DNA of 8,884 bases from an uncultured Eubacteriales bacterium (GCA_900550625.1 URSW01000055.1:1-8884); one strand, 5' to 3'; positions 1-6,704 are shown, counted from the first letter of the stretch. Notes: generated from the sequence alone by a model not told the origin. Made by a program: numbers and translations.

Positions 1-41
1 GCTCTCAATTGCTACTCTTTTTTTGATACTGTAACATATCT

Positions 42-57
42 ATTGTAATCGTACAAT
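42..57. promoter_or_regulatory. Palindrome upstream of the aspartate kinase promoter, possible operator
   Basis: The sequence reads ATTGTA, a four-base centre ATCG, then TACAAT, a perfect 6+4+6 inverted repeat. It ends 27 bp before the -35 box of the aspartate kinase promoter. Dyads of this kind often bind dimeric regulators, but I cannot assign a family. The AT-rich setting makes a chance match possible. A nonamer GATACTGTA also occurs twice nearby, at 25-33 and at 119-127, the second copy lying at the predicted transcription start. Confidence 0.3.
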
Positions 58-84
58 TTCGAAGGAATTTCGGCACCTCCGCTC

Positions 85-113
85 TTGACAAAAATCGGTA
101 CGTCACATATAAT
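85..113 (+). promoter_or_regulatory. Perfect sigma-A/sigma-70 consensus promoter for the aspartate kinase gene
   Basis: TTGACA at 85-90 and TATAAT at 108-113 are separated by exactly 17 bp, matching the housekeeping consensus at all twelve positions. Transcription should start near 119-121, giving a leader of about 45 nt before the ATG at 166. That leader is too short for a lysine riboswitch or a T-box. The TTG inside the -35 box is in frame with the kinase but cannot be its start if this promoter is used. Confidence 0.85.
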
Positions 114-165
114 ATATAGATACTGTACAGAAAAGTCATGCAGTGTTTTGAAAGGAAATCATCAA

Positions 166-1482
166 ATGAACGATATAAAGGTCCTCAAATTCGGCGGCTC
201 ATCTCTTGCGGATGCGGAGCATTTTCTTCAGGTGAAAAAAATCGTTGAAGCGGAAGAGGCGCGGCGCTATGTCGTACCCTCGGCACCGGGCAGACGCTTT
301 CCCGGAGACGACAAGGTGACAGACCTTCTGTACTCCTGCTACGATGCGGTCCGTTCGGGCGAGGACATCGATCCCGTGTTCGACCGAATAACAGAACGCT
401 ATACGGCGATCATCGACGGACTCGGGATCGACCTCGACCTGTCCTCCGAATTCGACCAAATCAGAAATTCGATCACGCATCATGCAGGACGCGACTATGC
501 GGCAAGCCGCGGTGAATATCTCAACGGAATCATTCTCGCAAAGCTTCTCGGGTACGATTTCATAGATGCCGCGTATGTCATCTATTTCAGGGAAAACGGA
601 AGCTTCGACGACGAAGGCACAAACGAAGTGCTGAAAGAGCTTCTCAAGAAGCACACCCACGCCGTCATTCCCGGATTCTACGGTTCAATGCCGAACGGCA
701 CGGTCAAGACCTTCTCGCGCGGCGGATCGGACATCACGGGCTCCGTAGTCGCACGCGCAGCCGGCGCCGATCTCTACGAGAATTTCACCGATGTGTCCGG
801 ATTCTTCATGACCGATCCGCGCATCGTGGAAAATCCGCGCCGCATCGATGTCATCACCTATGCCGAGCTGCGCGAGCTTTCATACATGGGCGCAATGGTA
901 TTCCACGAGGACGCGATCTTCCCCGTACGGCGCGAAGGGATCCCGATAAACATCAGAAACACCAACGAGCCGTCCGATCCCGGAACGATGATCGTGGCAT
1001 CCTCCGACACATACGAGGATTCGGTGATCACCGGAATCGCGGGCAAAAAGGGCTTTTCGATAATCAACGTTGAAAAGGACATGATGAACGCGGAGATCGG
1101 CTTCGGCAGGCGTGTGCTTGAAGCGATCGAGAACTGCGGTCTCTGCTTTGAGCATCTTCCCTCCGGGATCGACACGATGAGCGTCCTCATATCAACCGCG
1201 GACATCACTCCCGTCAAGGACCGCGTGCTTGATTCAATACAGAAATCGGTCACGCCCGATCTTCTCTCGTTCGAGGACGGTCTCGCGCTGATTGCGGTCG
1301 TCGGACGCGGAATGGTAAAGGCAAAGGGTACCGCGGCGCGCATATTCAACGCAATGGCAAGCGCGGGGATCAACATCCGCATGATCGATCAGGGGTCGTC
1401 GGAGCTCAATATCGTGGTCGGAGTTGACGAGCACGACTTTGAAGAGGCTATACGGGCAATATACGCCGAATTCACGAAATAA
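166..1482 (+). CDS. lysC: Aspartate kinase (aspartokinase) with C-terminal ACT regulatory domains
   Basis: The 438-residue product should phosphorylate L-aspartate to aspartyl-phosphate with ATP, the first step towards lysine, threonine, methionine and diaminopimelate, in the cytosol. KFGGSS at residues 8-13 is the N-terminal kinase signature. ASRGE near 113-117, SRGGSDITGS at 184-193 and FTDVSGFFMTDPRIV at 207-221 are the substrate and nucleotide binding segments. Two ACT-type regions follow, roughly 288-350 and 373-438, so feedback control by an amino acid is expected; which one cannot be read here. The length fits the single-chain class related to E. coli LysC and Bacillus ThrD/YclM. ATG 166 is chosen because AAAGGA at 151-156 lies 9 nt upstream and the farther in-frame TTG at 85 falls within the promoter. 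The gene appears monocistronic, ending before a terminator. The symbol is tentative because paralogues are common. Confidence 0.93.
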   Translation: MNDIKVLKFGGSSLADAEHFLQVKKIVEAEEARRYVVPSAPGRRFPGDDKVTDLLYSCYDAVRSGEDIDPVFDRITERYTAIIDGLGIDLDLSSEFDQIRNSITHHAGRDYAASRGEYLNGIILAKLLGYDFIDAAYVIYFRENGSFDDEGTNEVLKELLKKHTHAVIPGFYGSMPNGTVKTFSRGGSDITGSVVARAAGADLYENFTDVSGFFMTDPRIVENPRRIDVITYAELRELSYMGAMVFHEDAIFPVRREGIPINIRNTNEPSDPGTMIVASSDTYEDSVITGIAGKKGFSIINVEKDMMNAEIGFGRRVLEAIENCGLCFEHLPSGIDTMSVLISTADITPVKDRVLDSIQKSVTPDLLSFEDGLALIAVVGRGMVKAKGTAARIFNAMASAGINIRMIDQGSSELNIVVGVDEHDFEEAIRAIYAEFTK

Positions 1483-1504
1483 TTACACCTTCGGAACAAA
1501 AAAC

Positions 1505-1543
1505 GGGGTTGTCGGAAACGGAAATTCCGTATCCGGCAACCCT
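1505..1543. terminator. Bidirectional hairpin terminator between aspartate kinase and HIT genes
   Basis: GGGTTGTCGGA (1506-1516) pairs with TCCGGCAACCC (1532-1542), with one G-U wobble in the plus-strand RNA. Inside it ACGGA (1518-1522) pairs with TCCGT (1526-1530) around a three-base loop. One A on each side (1517, 1531) forms a 1x1 internal loop. On the minus strand the hairpin is followed by six T residues (complement of A 1498-1503), a strong terminator for the HIT gene. On the plus strand it is followed by the weaker tract TCATTATTTTA, serving the kinase gene. Confidence 0.85.
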
Positions 1544-1564
1544 CATTATTTTATCTGCGTCTGC

Positions 1565-1918
1565 TCAGCGCTCGTTCTCGGGGAAAACATGAAGCGGAAG
1601 CTTCGTCCCTCCGATAAGATGGAAATGGAGGTGATGAACGCTCTGTCCTCCGTCCTCTCCGACATTCGTGATGACGCGGTATCCGTTTGTCACACCGAGC
1701 GTCTTTGCGATCTCGGGAATCTTCTCGAACACCGTGGCGACGTAAGACGAATTTGACGAATCCACTTCATCCGCCGAGCCAATATGCTTTTTCGGAATGA
1801 TAAGCACATGCACGGGCGCTTCCGGGTTTATATCGTGGAAAGCCAATATCTGATCGTCCTCGTACACCTTCTTCGACGGGATCTCCCCCGCAATTATCTT
1901 ACAAAACAGGCAGTCCAT
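1565..1918 (-). CDS. HIT-family (HinT-like) nucleotide-binding hydrolase
   Basis: The 117-residue product belongs to the histidine triad superfamily. HinT-type members hydrolyse purine nucleoside phosphoramidates and aminoacyl-adenylates in the cytosol. The triad HxHxH is at residues 96-100 inside GQSVHHLHFHLIGG, with H98 the expected nucleophile. CLFC at 3-6 matches the N-terminal zinc-binding cysteines of many bacterial members, and VHVLIIPKKHI at 36-46 is the usual second conserved block. The length is normal for HinT. The start is ATG 1918, with AAGGA 9 nt upstream; an in-frame ATG at 1942 would add eight residues before the family-typical MDCLFCKII and lacks a comparable site. The gene is convergent with the aspartate kinase and divergent from the FkbM gene, so it is probably monocistronic. 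The physiological substrate is unknown. Confidence 0.93.
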   Translation of the reverse strand: MDCLFCKIIAGEIPSKKVYEDDQILAFHDINPEAPVHVLIIPKKHIGSADEVDSSNSSYVATVFEKIPEIAKTLGVTNGYRVITNVGEDGGQSVHHLHFHLIGGTKLPLHVFPENER

Positions 1919-1950
1919 AAATTCCAATCCTTTCTTTATCATGTGAGAAT

Positions 1951-1978
1951 ATTATGATTTTCGAAAAACTCATGTCGG
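1951..1978 (-). promoter_or_regulatory. Weak candidate promoter for the HIT gene
   Basis: Read on the minus strand, CCGACA (1978-1973) and CATAAT (1956-1951) are 16 bp apart, matching the consensus at 4 and 5 of 6 positions. It would start transcription near 1944, about 26 nt before the HIT start codon. Its -10 box lies over the FkbM start codon on the other strand. The match is modest and this is a guess forced partly by the short gap. Confidence 0.3.
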
Positions 1979-3048
1979 TTCCGGATCTGCCGGAACGCCT
2001 CCGGGACGAAAGCCGCCCGATATTTCTCTACGGAACCGGCAACGGTGCCGACAAGATACTTGACGCAATGAGCATGTATGAGATCCCGTGCGAGGGAGTT
2101 TTCGCGTCCGACGGATTCGTGCGGGACCGCACGTTCCGCGGGATGAAAGTGCGATCGTATTCGGACACCGTATCGGAATACGGCGATGACATCGTCATCC
2201 TGTGCGCGTTCGGTTCTCCGAGGGTGGAGGTTCTCTCGTTTCTCGGGGAGCTCGGACGCCGCCACACGCTCTATATCCCCGAAGTACCTCTTTTCTGCCG
2301 CAGTCTCGCGGACGAGTTGTTCACCGCCGATTATGCCGCCGCTCACCGCAATGAGATTGAAAAGGCATATTCCCTTTTCGATGAGGAATACTCGCGCGAG
2401 ATTTTCTTTGAAATGCTTGCAGTACGGCTTTCGGGAGATCCGGCGTATCTTTCAAGGACGCAGGAGGTCCGGGAATCCGTCAGTGAGCTTGTGCCGCCGG
2501 GTGTGCGGCGCGTCATCGACTGCGGAGCCTTTCGCGGCGATACCGCGTCATTGTTTCTGTCAGAGCTTGAAAGCATCGATGAAATCATGTGCATCGAGCC
2601 CGATCCGCGCACGTTCAGACATCTTTCGGCATTTGCCGAATCCGATCCGCGCTGTCTTGCGGTGAACGCCGCCGTCGGATGCGAGAACGGAAAAACCGTT
2701 TTCATGTCGTCGTCAAGCCGTGCGAGTGCCGCAGGAGGCAGAAACCGCCGCGCGAAGCAGGTCGAATGCGACGTCATCCGCATCGACGAAACCGAGATCG
2801 CAAAAGCATCTGTCGGCAGAGAACTTTTCATAAAGTACGACGTGGAGGGAGGGGAGCGCGATGCGCTCATCGGAAGCCGCGAAACGATTGCCCGGACGAT
2901 GTGCCCGCTTTCGGTCGCGCTGTACCACCGAACGGAGGACATCTTCGCCCTGCCGCTTCTCATAAATTCGATGAATCCGGGATATCGGTTCAGGCTCCGC
3001 CGTCCGCGATGTGTCCCCGCGTGGGAACTGACGCTCTACACAATATGA
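1954..3048 (+). CDS. FkbM-family SAM-dependent methyltransferase with N-terminal Rossmann-like region
   Basis: The 364-residue protein has two parts. Residues about 20-110 contain LYGTGNGADKIL (25-36), a glycine-rich nucleotide-binding-like turn followed by alternating strands and helices, recalling the N-terminal dinucleotide/sugar-binding domains attached to some glycan enzymes. Residues about 175-360 are the FkbM methyltransferase: VIDCGAFRGD (187-196) is SAM motif I, MCIEPDPRTF (212-221) carries the acidic ribose-binding residue, and IKYDVEGGERDALIGS (293-308) is the family hallmark, followed by LYHRTEDIF (323-331). FkbM enzymes O-methylate sugars or polyketides, often in glycan loci. No glycosyltransferase lies beside this gene, so the substrate is unknown. 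ATG 1954 has only a poor upstream GAGA-like site; ATG 1972 is an alternative. It is closed by its own terminator, so it is probably a single-gene unit. Confidence 0.85.
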   Translation: MIFEKLMSVPDLPERLRDESRPIFLYGTGNGADKILDAMSMYEIPCEGVFASDGFVRDRTFRGMKVRSYSDTVSEYGDDIVILCAFGSPRVEVLSFLGELGRRHTLYIPEVPLFCRSLADELFTADYAAAHRNEIEKAYSLFDEEYSREIFFEMLAVRLSGDPAYLSRTQEVRESVSELVPPGVRRVIDCGAFRGDTASLFLSELESIDEIMCIEPDPRTFRHLSAFAESDPRCLAVNAAVGCENGKTVFMSSSSRASAAGGRNRRAKQVECDVIRIDETEIAKASVGRELFIKYDVEGGERDALIGSRETIARTMCPLSVALYHRTEDIFALPLLINSMNPGYRFRLRRPRCVPAWELTLYTI

Positions 3049-3057
3049 ATACCGGAT

Positions 3058-3089
3058 GCGCACACATTCTTCGGAATGTGTGCGTTTTT
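3058..3089 (+). terminator. C(UUCG)G rho-independent terminator of the FkbM gene
   Basis: CGCACACATTC (3059-3069) and GAATGTGTGCG (3074-3084) form a perfect 11-bp stem capped by TTCG, closed by C-G, which is the extra-stable tetraloop type. Five T residues follow at 3085-3089. It begins 9 bases after the FkbM stop. The T tract overlaps the stop codon of the convergent plsY (3088-3090). On the minus strand no T tract follows, so termination of the plsY transcript here would be inefficient. Confidence 0.92.
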
Positions 3090-3849
3090 ATTCCGACTTT
3101 TTGTGCTTATCCGTCTTTGACAGGGAGAGCTTCGATTCCGTACCGTTGTATATACGCTTGATGTTTCCGCGGTGAAGGAATATGACGAGAGCCGAAATCA
3201 AGCACGAAAGCAGGACATTTATGCTGAGTCCGCGATCCCACACCTGCACAAGAAGCGGGAAAACAAGCATTCCGCAGACGGATCCGAGCGATATGTACTT
3301 TGAAAATGCGACGACGAGGATGAAAATCCCGAGAAGCACGAGGAATATTCTCCAATCGATCACCGCGATCGTCGCTGCGGTAACGACCACGCCCTTTCCG
3401 CCCTTGAACTTATAGTAGCACGGGAACGCGTGACCGAGGATGCAGGTGAGCCCCGCGACATATCCTCCGCTTATTCCGAACAGTATCCTTCCGAGGATCA
3501 CGGCGACCACGGCTTTAAGCGCGTCTCCGATAAGTGTGATCGCGGCATCGCGCTTGCCGTATGTGCGGAGCATATTCGTCATTCCGGCGTTGCCGCTGCC
3601 GTATTCACGGATGTCCTCGCCGTGAAAGAGCTTTGATATTATAATCCCGAAATTTATGCTTCCGAGAAAATACGGAACGACGAGAAGCGCAAGCACGGAA
3701 AAAACGGTCACAACCCAGAACACCGCGCCGAAGGAGCCGCGGCTCGCGCAGTCCGCAATATAGCTTCCCGACCGTCCGATCACGATACGGCCGAGGCTCT
3801 CAAGATCAAGCGCTTCGGCAGATGCTGCCGACTGTAATAAAATCTCCAA
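3088..3849 (-). CDS. plsY: Acyl-phosphate:glycerol-3-phosphate acyltransferase PlsY, N-terminally extended, TTG start
   Basis: This integral membrane enzyme moves an acyl chain from acyl-phosphate to sn-glycerol-3-phosphate, making lysophosphatidate for membrane lipids. The three PlsY blocks are present: GSINFGIIISKL (63-74) with GSGNAGMTNMLRTYGK (84-99), GHAFPCYYKFKGGKGVV (139-155), and HRGNIKRIYNGTESK (226-240). Hydrophobic helices lie near 43-62, 103-125, 128-140, 155-181 and 188-225. At 253 residues it exceeds the usual roughly 200. The excess is mostly a non-family N-terminal stretch of about 40 residues before the first helix, plus a Lys/Ser-rich tail. No ATG suits the N-terminus: GGAGG at 3858-3862 sits 8 nt before TTG 3849. 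The gene is last in the DUF512-der-plsY operon, 21 bp after der. Confidence 0.93.
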   Translation of the reverse strand: MEILLQSAASAEALDLESLGRIVIGRSGSYIADCASRGSFGAVFWVVTVFSVLALLVVPYFLGSINFGIIISKLFHGEDIREYGSGNAGMTNMLRTYGKRDAAITLIGDALKAVVAVILGRILFGISGGYVAGLTCILGHAFPCYYKFKGGKGVVVTAATIAVIDWRIFLVLLGIFILVVAFSKYISLGSVCGMLVFPLLVQVWDRGLSINVLLSCLISALVIFLHRGNIKRIYNGTESKLSLSKTDKHKKSE

Positions 3850-3857
3850 AACAAGTT

Positions 3858-3862
3858 CCTCC
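3858..3862 (-). promoter_or_regulatory. Strong ribosome binding site fixing the plsY TTG start
   Basis: On the minus strand GGAGG stands 8 nt before TTG 3849, in the 21-bp gap after the der stop codon. The next plausible start, a GTG at codon 43, has no GGAGG-like sequence upstream. This makes the long N-terminus the best reading. Confidence 0.75.
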
Positions 3863-3870
3863 GATGATCT

Positions 3871-5202
3871 TTATTCTTCGCTGTCACCGCGCTGACGGAC
3901 GATTATCCGTATCGGCGTTCCGCGGAAGCCGAAGGTCTTGCGCAGGCAGTTTTCTATATATCTCTGATACGAAAAATGGAACAGCTCCGAGTTGTTGCAG
4001 AACGCGACAAACGTCGGCGGTGCGGCCGATGCCTGCGTCATATAGTATATCTTCAGTCGGCGTCCCTTATCCGTGGGGGGCTGAACCCTGTTCACCGCGT
4101 CGGAAAGCATATCGTTGAGCATTCCGGTCGAGATTCTCATTACGGACTGTGCATAGACATACTTGATCTGTTCGAAAAGCCGATCGACTCTCTGCCCCGT
4201 CTGCGCGGAAATGAAGAGAAGCGGAGCATACGTCATATATGAAAGCGCGTCGTATACCTTCTTCGTAAACTCGTTTACCGTGCTGTTGTCCTTATCGATA
4301 AGGTCCCATTTGTTGACCGCGATTATCGTCGCCTTGCCCGCCTCATGTGCGATCCCGGCGATCTTCTCGTCCTGTTCGGTGATCCCCTGTGTCGCGTCGA
4401 TCATGAGAATGCAGACGTTCGCCCTCTCGACTGCAAGGCGCGCGCGCAGCACGCTGTATTTCTCGATCCTGTCGTCAACCTTCGACTGACGTCTGATACC
4501 TGCGGTGTCGATAAAATTGTATTTTCCGGTTTCATTTTCAAAAGGCGTATCTATCGCGTCGCGCGTTGTTCCCGCGATATCGGACACGATCATTCTTTCG
4601 CTGCCGAGGATGCGGTTGACAAGCGAGCTTTTGCCCGCGTTAGGCTTTCCGATGACCGCCACATTGATAACATCGCCGTCGTCCTCGGAGTCCTCCCATT
4701 CGCCGAGTGCCTCGCACGCCGCGTCGAGTACGTCGCCGCTTCCGCTTCCGTGGATCGAGGAAAGCGGGATCGGATCTATCGAGAATCCGAGCTCGTAGAA
4801 TTCGTAAAATCCCGCATCGACATCGCCGATCTTATCCGACTTGTTTATGCACGGCACGACCGGCTTACCGCTCTTTTTAAGCATGACCGCAATGTCCCTG
4901 TCGTCCGCGACAAGTCCGCTGCGTATATCGCACATAAAAAGAATGACGTCCGCCGTATCTATGGCGATCTGCGCCTGCTCCTTCATTTTGCGCAGGATGA
5001 TATCGTCGGTCTTGGGCTCGATTCCTCCGGTATCGATAACTATGAACTTTCTGCCGCGCCACTCGGTCTCTCCGTATATGCGGTCTCTTGTAATTCCGGG
5101 GATGTCCTCGACGATCGCACGCCGCTCGCCTATAAGCTTATTGAAAAGCGTGCTTTTGCCCACGTTCGGGCGTCCCACTATTGCTAAAACGGGCTTTGAC
5201 AT
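3871..5202 (-). CDS. der: Ribosome biogenesis GTPase Der (EngA)
   Basis: Der has two tandem GTPase domains and acts in 50S ribosomal subunit assembly, in the cytosol. The first domain shows GRPNVGKS (10-17), a switch I threonine in GITRD (36-40), DTGG (57-60) and NKSD (120-123). The second shows GKPNAGKS (185-192), GTTRD (211-215), DTAGIRRQSKVDDRIEKYS (232-250) and NKWD (297-300). A KH-like domain occupies about 355-443. All G motifs are intact and 443 residues is normal for the family. ATG 5202 is preceded by AAGGA with a 6-nt spacer. The gene lies 35 bp after the DUF512 gene and 21 bp before plsY on the same strand, so it is the middle gene of an operon. Confidence 0.97.
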   Translation of the reverse strand: MSKPVLAIVGRPNVGKSTLFNKLIGERRAIVEDIPGITRDRIYGETEWRGRKFIVIDTGGIEPKTDDIILRKMKEQAQIAIDTADVILFMCDIRSGLVADDRDIAVMLKKSGKPVVPCINKSDKIGDVDAGFYEFYELGFSIDPIPLSSIHGSGSGDVLDAACEALGEWEDSEDDGDVINVAVIGKPNAGKSSLVNRILGSERMIVSDIAGTTRDAIDTPFENETGKYNFIDTAGIRRQSKVDDRIEKYSVLRARLAVERANVCILMIDATQGITEQDEKIAGIAHEAGKATIIAVNKWDLIDKDNSTVNEFTKKVYDALSYMTYAPLLFISAQTGQRVDRLFEQIKYVYAQSVMRISTGMLNDMLSDAVNRVQPPTDKGRRLKIYYMTQASAAPPTFVAFCNNSELFHFSYQRYIENCLRKTFGFRGTPIRIIVRQRGDSEE

Positions 5203-5237
5203 AATTAATCCTTATCTTTCCTGTTATTTTCGATTAT

Positions 5238-6545
5238 TTACGACTCTCCGAGAATCGAGAACAAAAACGACGCGCCGTCGTTATCCGAAAACGATATCTT
5301 TATCCCGAGCTTCTCCGAAAGTTCCTCCGGAGTCGAGGAATCGAGAAACATATCGCCCTCGCTTCTCAGCATCGACGATGAAAGGATAAGCTCGTCTCCG
5401 AGCTCCTCATCCTTCAGCTGCTCGTAAAGGTCCTGCCCCGTGAGCAGCCCGGTCACGGTGACTCCGCCGCCGAAGAAGTTGTTCTTTATTTCGAATACGC
5501 GGATTTTCACCGACGGGCATTCGCGGCTTATCCGCCCAGCCATCGAACAGATGAAATCGTATGCAGCCTCTCCCGTGGCGACGGACACGTCGCGCACCGA
5601 CTCGCGGTCGTTGTCGTCAAGCATCTCAAGCGCACATCCGAGCTCGTGGTCGAATGAAGCTATCATCCCGACTCCGTTCTCGATCTGCGAAAACTCGCCC
5701 CACGTCTCATACGGCGGAAACTCGACCTTGCCGCGGAGGTAAAATTCATCCGACGGATAGAATATCCGCTCGCCGCAATCCCTCTCGCAGCCATCGGCAA
5801 ACGAGGTTACCTGGCGCACGACACCGGCGCATTCCTCATCGGTAAAATTCTCAAGAGGATAAAGCCCCTTCCGGTACGCCGTCATTCCCGCAGGAACCAC
5901 GGATACGCTGTCCATCGCCGGATAAAGTCCGTACAGATCGCGCATCGTCCGGTCAAGCTCCGCGCCGTCGTTTACGTTTCGGCAGAGAACGATCTGCCCG
6001 CGCAGCTTGATTCCGCCGTCGGCAAGACGGCGCAGATATCCGAGCACCTCTCCGGCACGCTTATTGTGCATCATCATCCGCCGAAGCTCCGGATTCGTCG
6101 TGTGAACCGAGACATTGACGGGCGACATATGCATTTCTATTATACGCTCGATATCGTGATCTCTCAGATTCGTGAGCGTGATGTAATTCCCGTGCAGAAA
6201 CGACAGGCGTGAATCGTCGTCCTTGAAATATATGCTCTCGCGCATTCCGGGCGGATTCTGATCAATAAAACAGAATATGCACTTGTTCTCGCACGAATGC
6301 TTCTTATCCATCAGCGGAGTTTCAAAGTCAAGTCCGATATCGTCGTACATATCTTTCTTCAGGGTAACGGCATGCTTCTTCCCGTCGCGGAGGTAAACTA
6401 TATCGAGGGTCTTCTCCGTAAGATAGAATCTGTAGTCGAGCACGTCCGATATCTCATGACCGTTTATCGAAACGAGGATATCCCCCGTTCCGAGTCCGGC
6501 AGAGTGCGCCCTCGAGCGGGCGGAAACTCCGGTTATACGCACCAT
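5238..6545 (-). CDS. DUF512 PDZ/radical-SAM-like iron-sulfur protein
   Basis: The 435-residue protein belongs to the DUF512 family, whose biochemical function is not established to my knowledge. Residues about 1-70 form a PDZ-like region (VSARSRAHSAGLGTGDILVSING). C85, C89 and C92 in CENKCIFC make a CX3CX2C motif of the kind that binds the radical-SAM 4Fe-4S cluster, so SAM-dependent radical chemistry is inferred. A barrel-like middle follows, including VNVSVHTTNPELR (143-155) and GQIVLCRNVNDG (183-194). The C-terminal DUF512 region includes IFYPSDEFYLRG (261-272) and NNFFGGGVTVTGLLTG (355-370). ATG 6545 is chosen because GGAGGAGG lies 9 nt upstream; an in-frame ATG at 6593 would add 16 mostly basic residues outside the PDZ start. 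It is the first gene of the operon with der and plsY, a grouping common in Clostridia. Confidence 0.92.
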   Translation of the reverse strand: MVRITGVSARSRAHSAGLGTGDILVSINGHEISDVLDYRFYLTEKTLDIVYLRDGKKHAVTLKKDMYDDIGLDFETPLMDKKHSCENKCIFCFIDQNPPGMRESIYFKDDDSRLSFLHGNYITLTNLRDHDIERIIEMHMSPVNVSVHTTNPELRRMMMHNKRAGEVLGYLRRLADGGIKLRGQIVLCRNVNDGAELDRTMRDLYGLYPAMDSVSVVPAGMTAYRKGLYPLENFTDEECAGVVRQVTSFADGCERDCGERIFYPSDEFYLRGKVEFPPYETWGEFSQIENGVGMIASFDHELGCALEMLDDNDRESVRDVSVATGEAAYDFICSMAGRISRECPSVKIRVFEIKNNFFGGGVTVTGLLTGQDLYEQLKDEELGDELILSSSMLRSEGDMFLDSSTPEELSEKLGIKISFSDNDGASFLFSILGES

Positions 6546-6554
6546 GGTAATCCG

Positions 6555-6562
6555 CCTCCTCC
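6555..6562 (-). promoter_or_regulatory. Ribosome binding site deciding the DUF512 gene start
   Basis: Minus-strand GGAGGAGG lies 9 nt before ATG 6545. It falls inside the longer reading that would begin at 6593 and is the best Shine-Dalgarno match in this leader, so the shorter protein is favoured. Confidence 0.75.
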
Positions 6563-6608
6563 GATAATCGCCGCGCATTTTCCGCATAATCAAATTTTCT
6601 GCAATATT

Positions 6609-6637
6609 ATTATACTATATCCTTTTCCCGCGGTCAA
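6609..6637 (-). promoter_or_regulatory. Near-consensus promoter of the DUF512-der-plsY operon
   Basis: On the minus strand TTGACC (6637-6632) and TATAAT (6614-6609) are 17 bp apart, eleven of twelve consensus positions. Transcription should start near 6602, leaving a leader of about 57 nt before ATG 6545. With no other strong promoter seen in the two short gaps downstream, it probably drives all three genes. Confidence 0.82.
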
Positions 6638-6671
6638 GAAATTATAAGCTTTTTTTATCATCGAACTTTCA

Positions 6672-6704
6672 TTAACAATTTGTTAACTCATTATGCGTGC
6701 GCAT
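6672..6704. promoter_or_regulatory. Two adjacent palindromes in the divergent spacer, possible operators
   Basis: TTAACAA-T-TTGTTAA (6672-6686) is a perfect 7+1+7 inverted repeat. ATGCG-TG-CGCAT (6693-6704) is a perfect 5+2+5 inverted repeat starting six bases later. They lie between the operon promoter on the minus strand and the lipoprotein gene on the plus strand. No T tract follows, so they are not terminators. No convincing plus-strand promoter can be picked out; AT-rich stretches such as TATAAA at 6721-6726 lack a matching -35 box. Protein binding is an inference. Confidence 0.35.

Noticed and set aside
85..165. A TTG start giving aspartate kinase 27 extra N-terminal residues
   Set aside because: The TTG is part of the -35 box of a perfect promoter, and the family-typical start MNDIKVLKFGGSS has its own ribosome binding site.
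1..165. Lysine riboswitch or T-box leader before aspartate kinase
   Set aside because: The predicted transcript leader is about 45 nt and shows none of the multi-helix structure such elements need.
858..1382. A 174-codon minus-strand open frame opposite aspartate kinase
   Set aside because: It is a shadow of the ACT-domain half of the kinase, with no motif and no sensible operon context.
1919..1942. An upstream in-frame ATG for the HIT gene
   Set aside because: The AAGGA site lies between it and ATG 1918, at the right spacing for 1918, and HIT proteins usually begin at the CxFC region.
2343..2963. A 206-codon minus-strand open frame opposite the FkbM gene
   Set aside because: The FkbM frame carries clear family motifs; the antisense product is low-complexity Ser/Arg-rich with no motif.
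4345..5187. A 280-codon open frame on the plus strand opposite der
   Set aside because: It lies entirely within the conserved Der coding sequence, has no recognisable domain, and long antisense frames are expected opposite GC-rich codon third positions.
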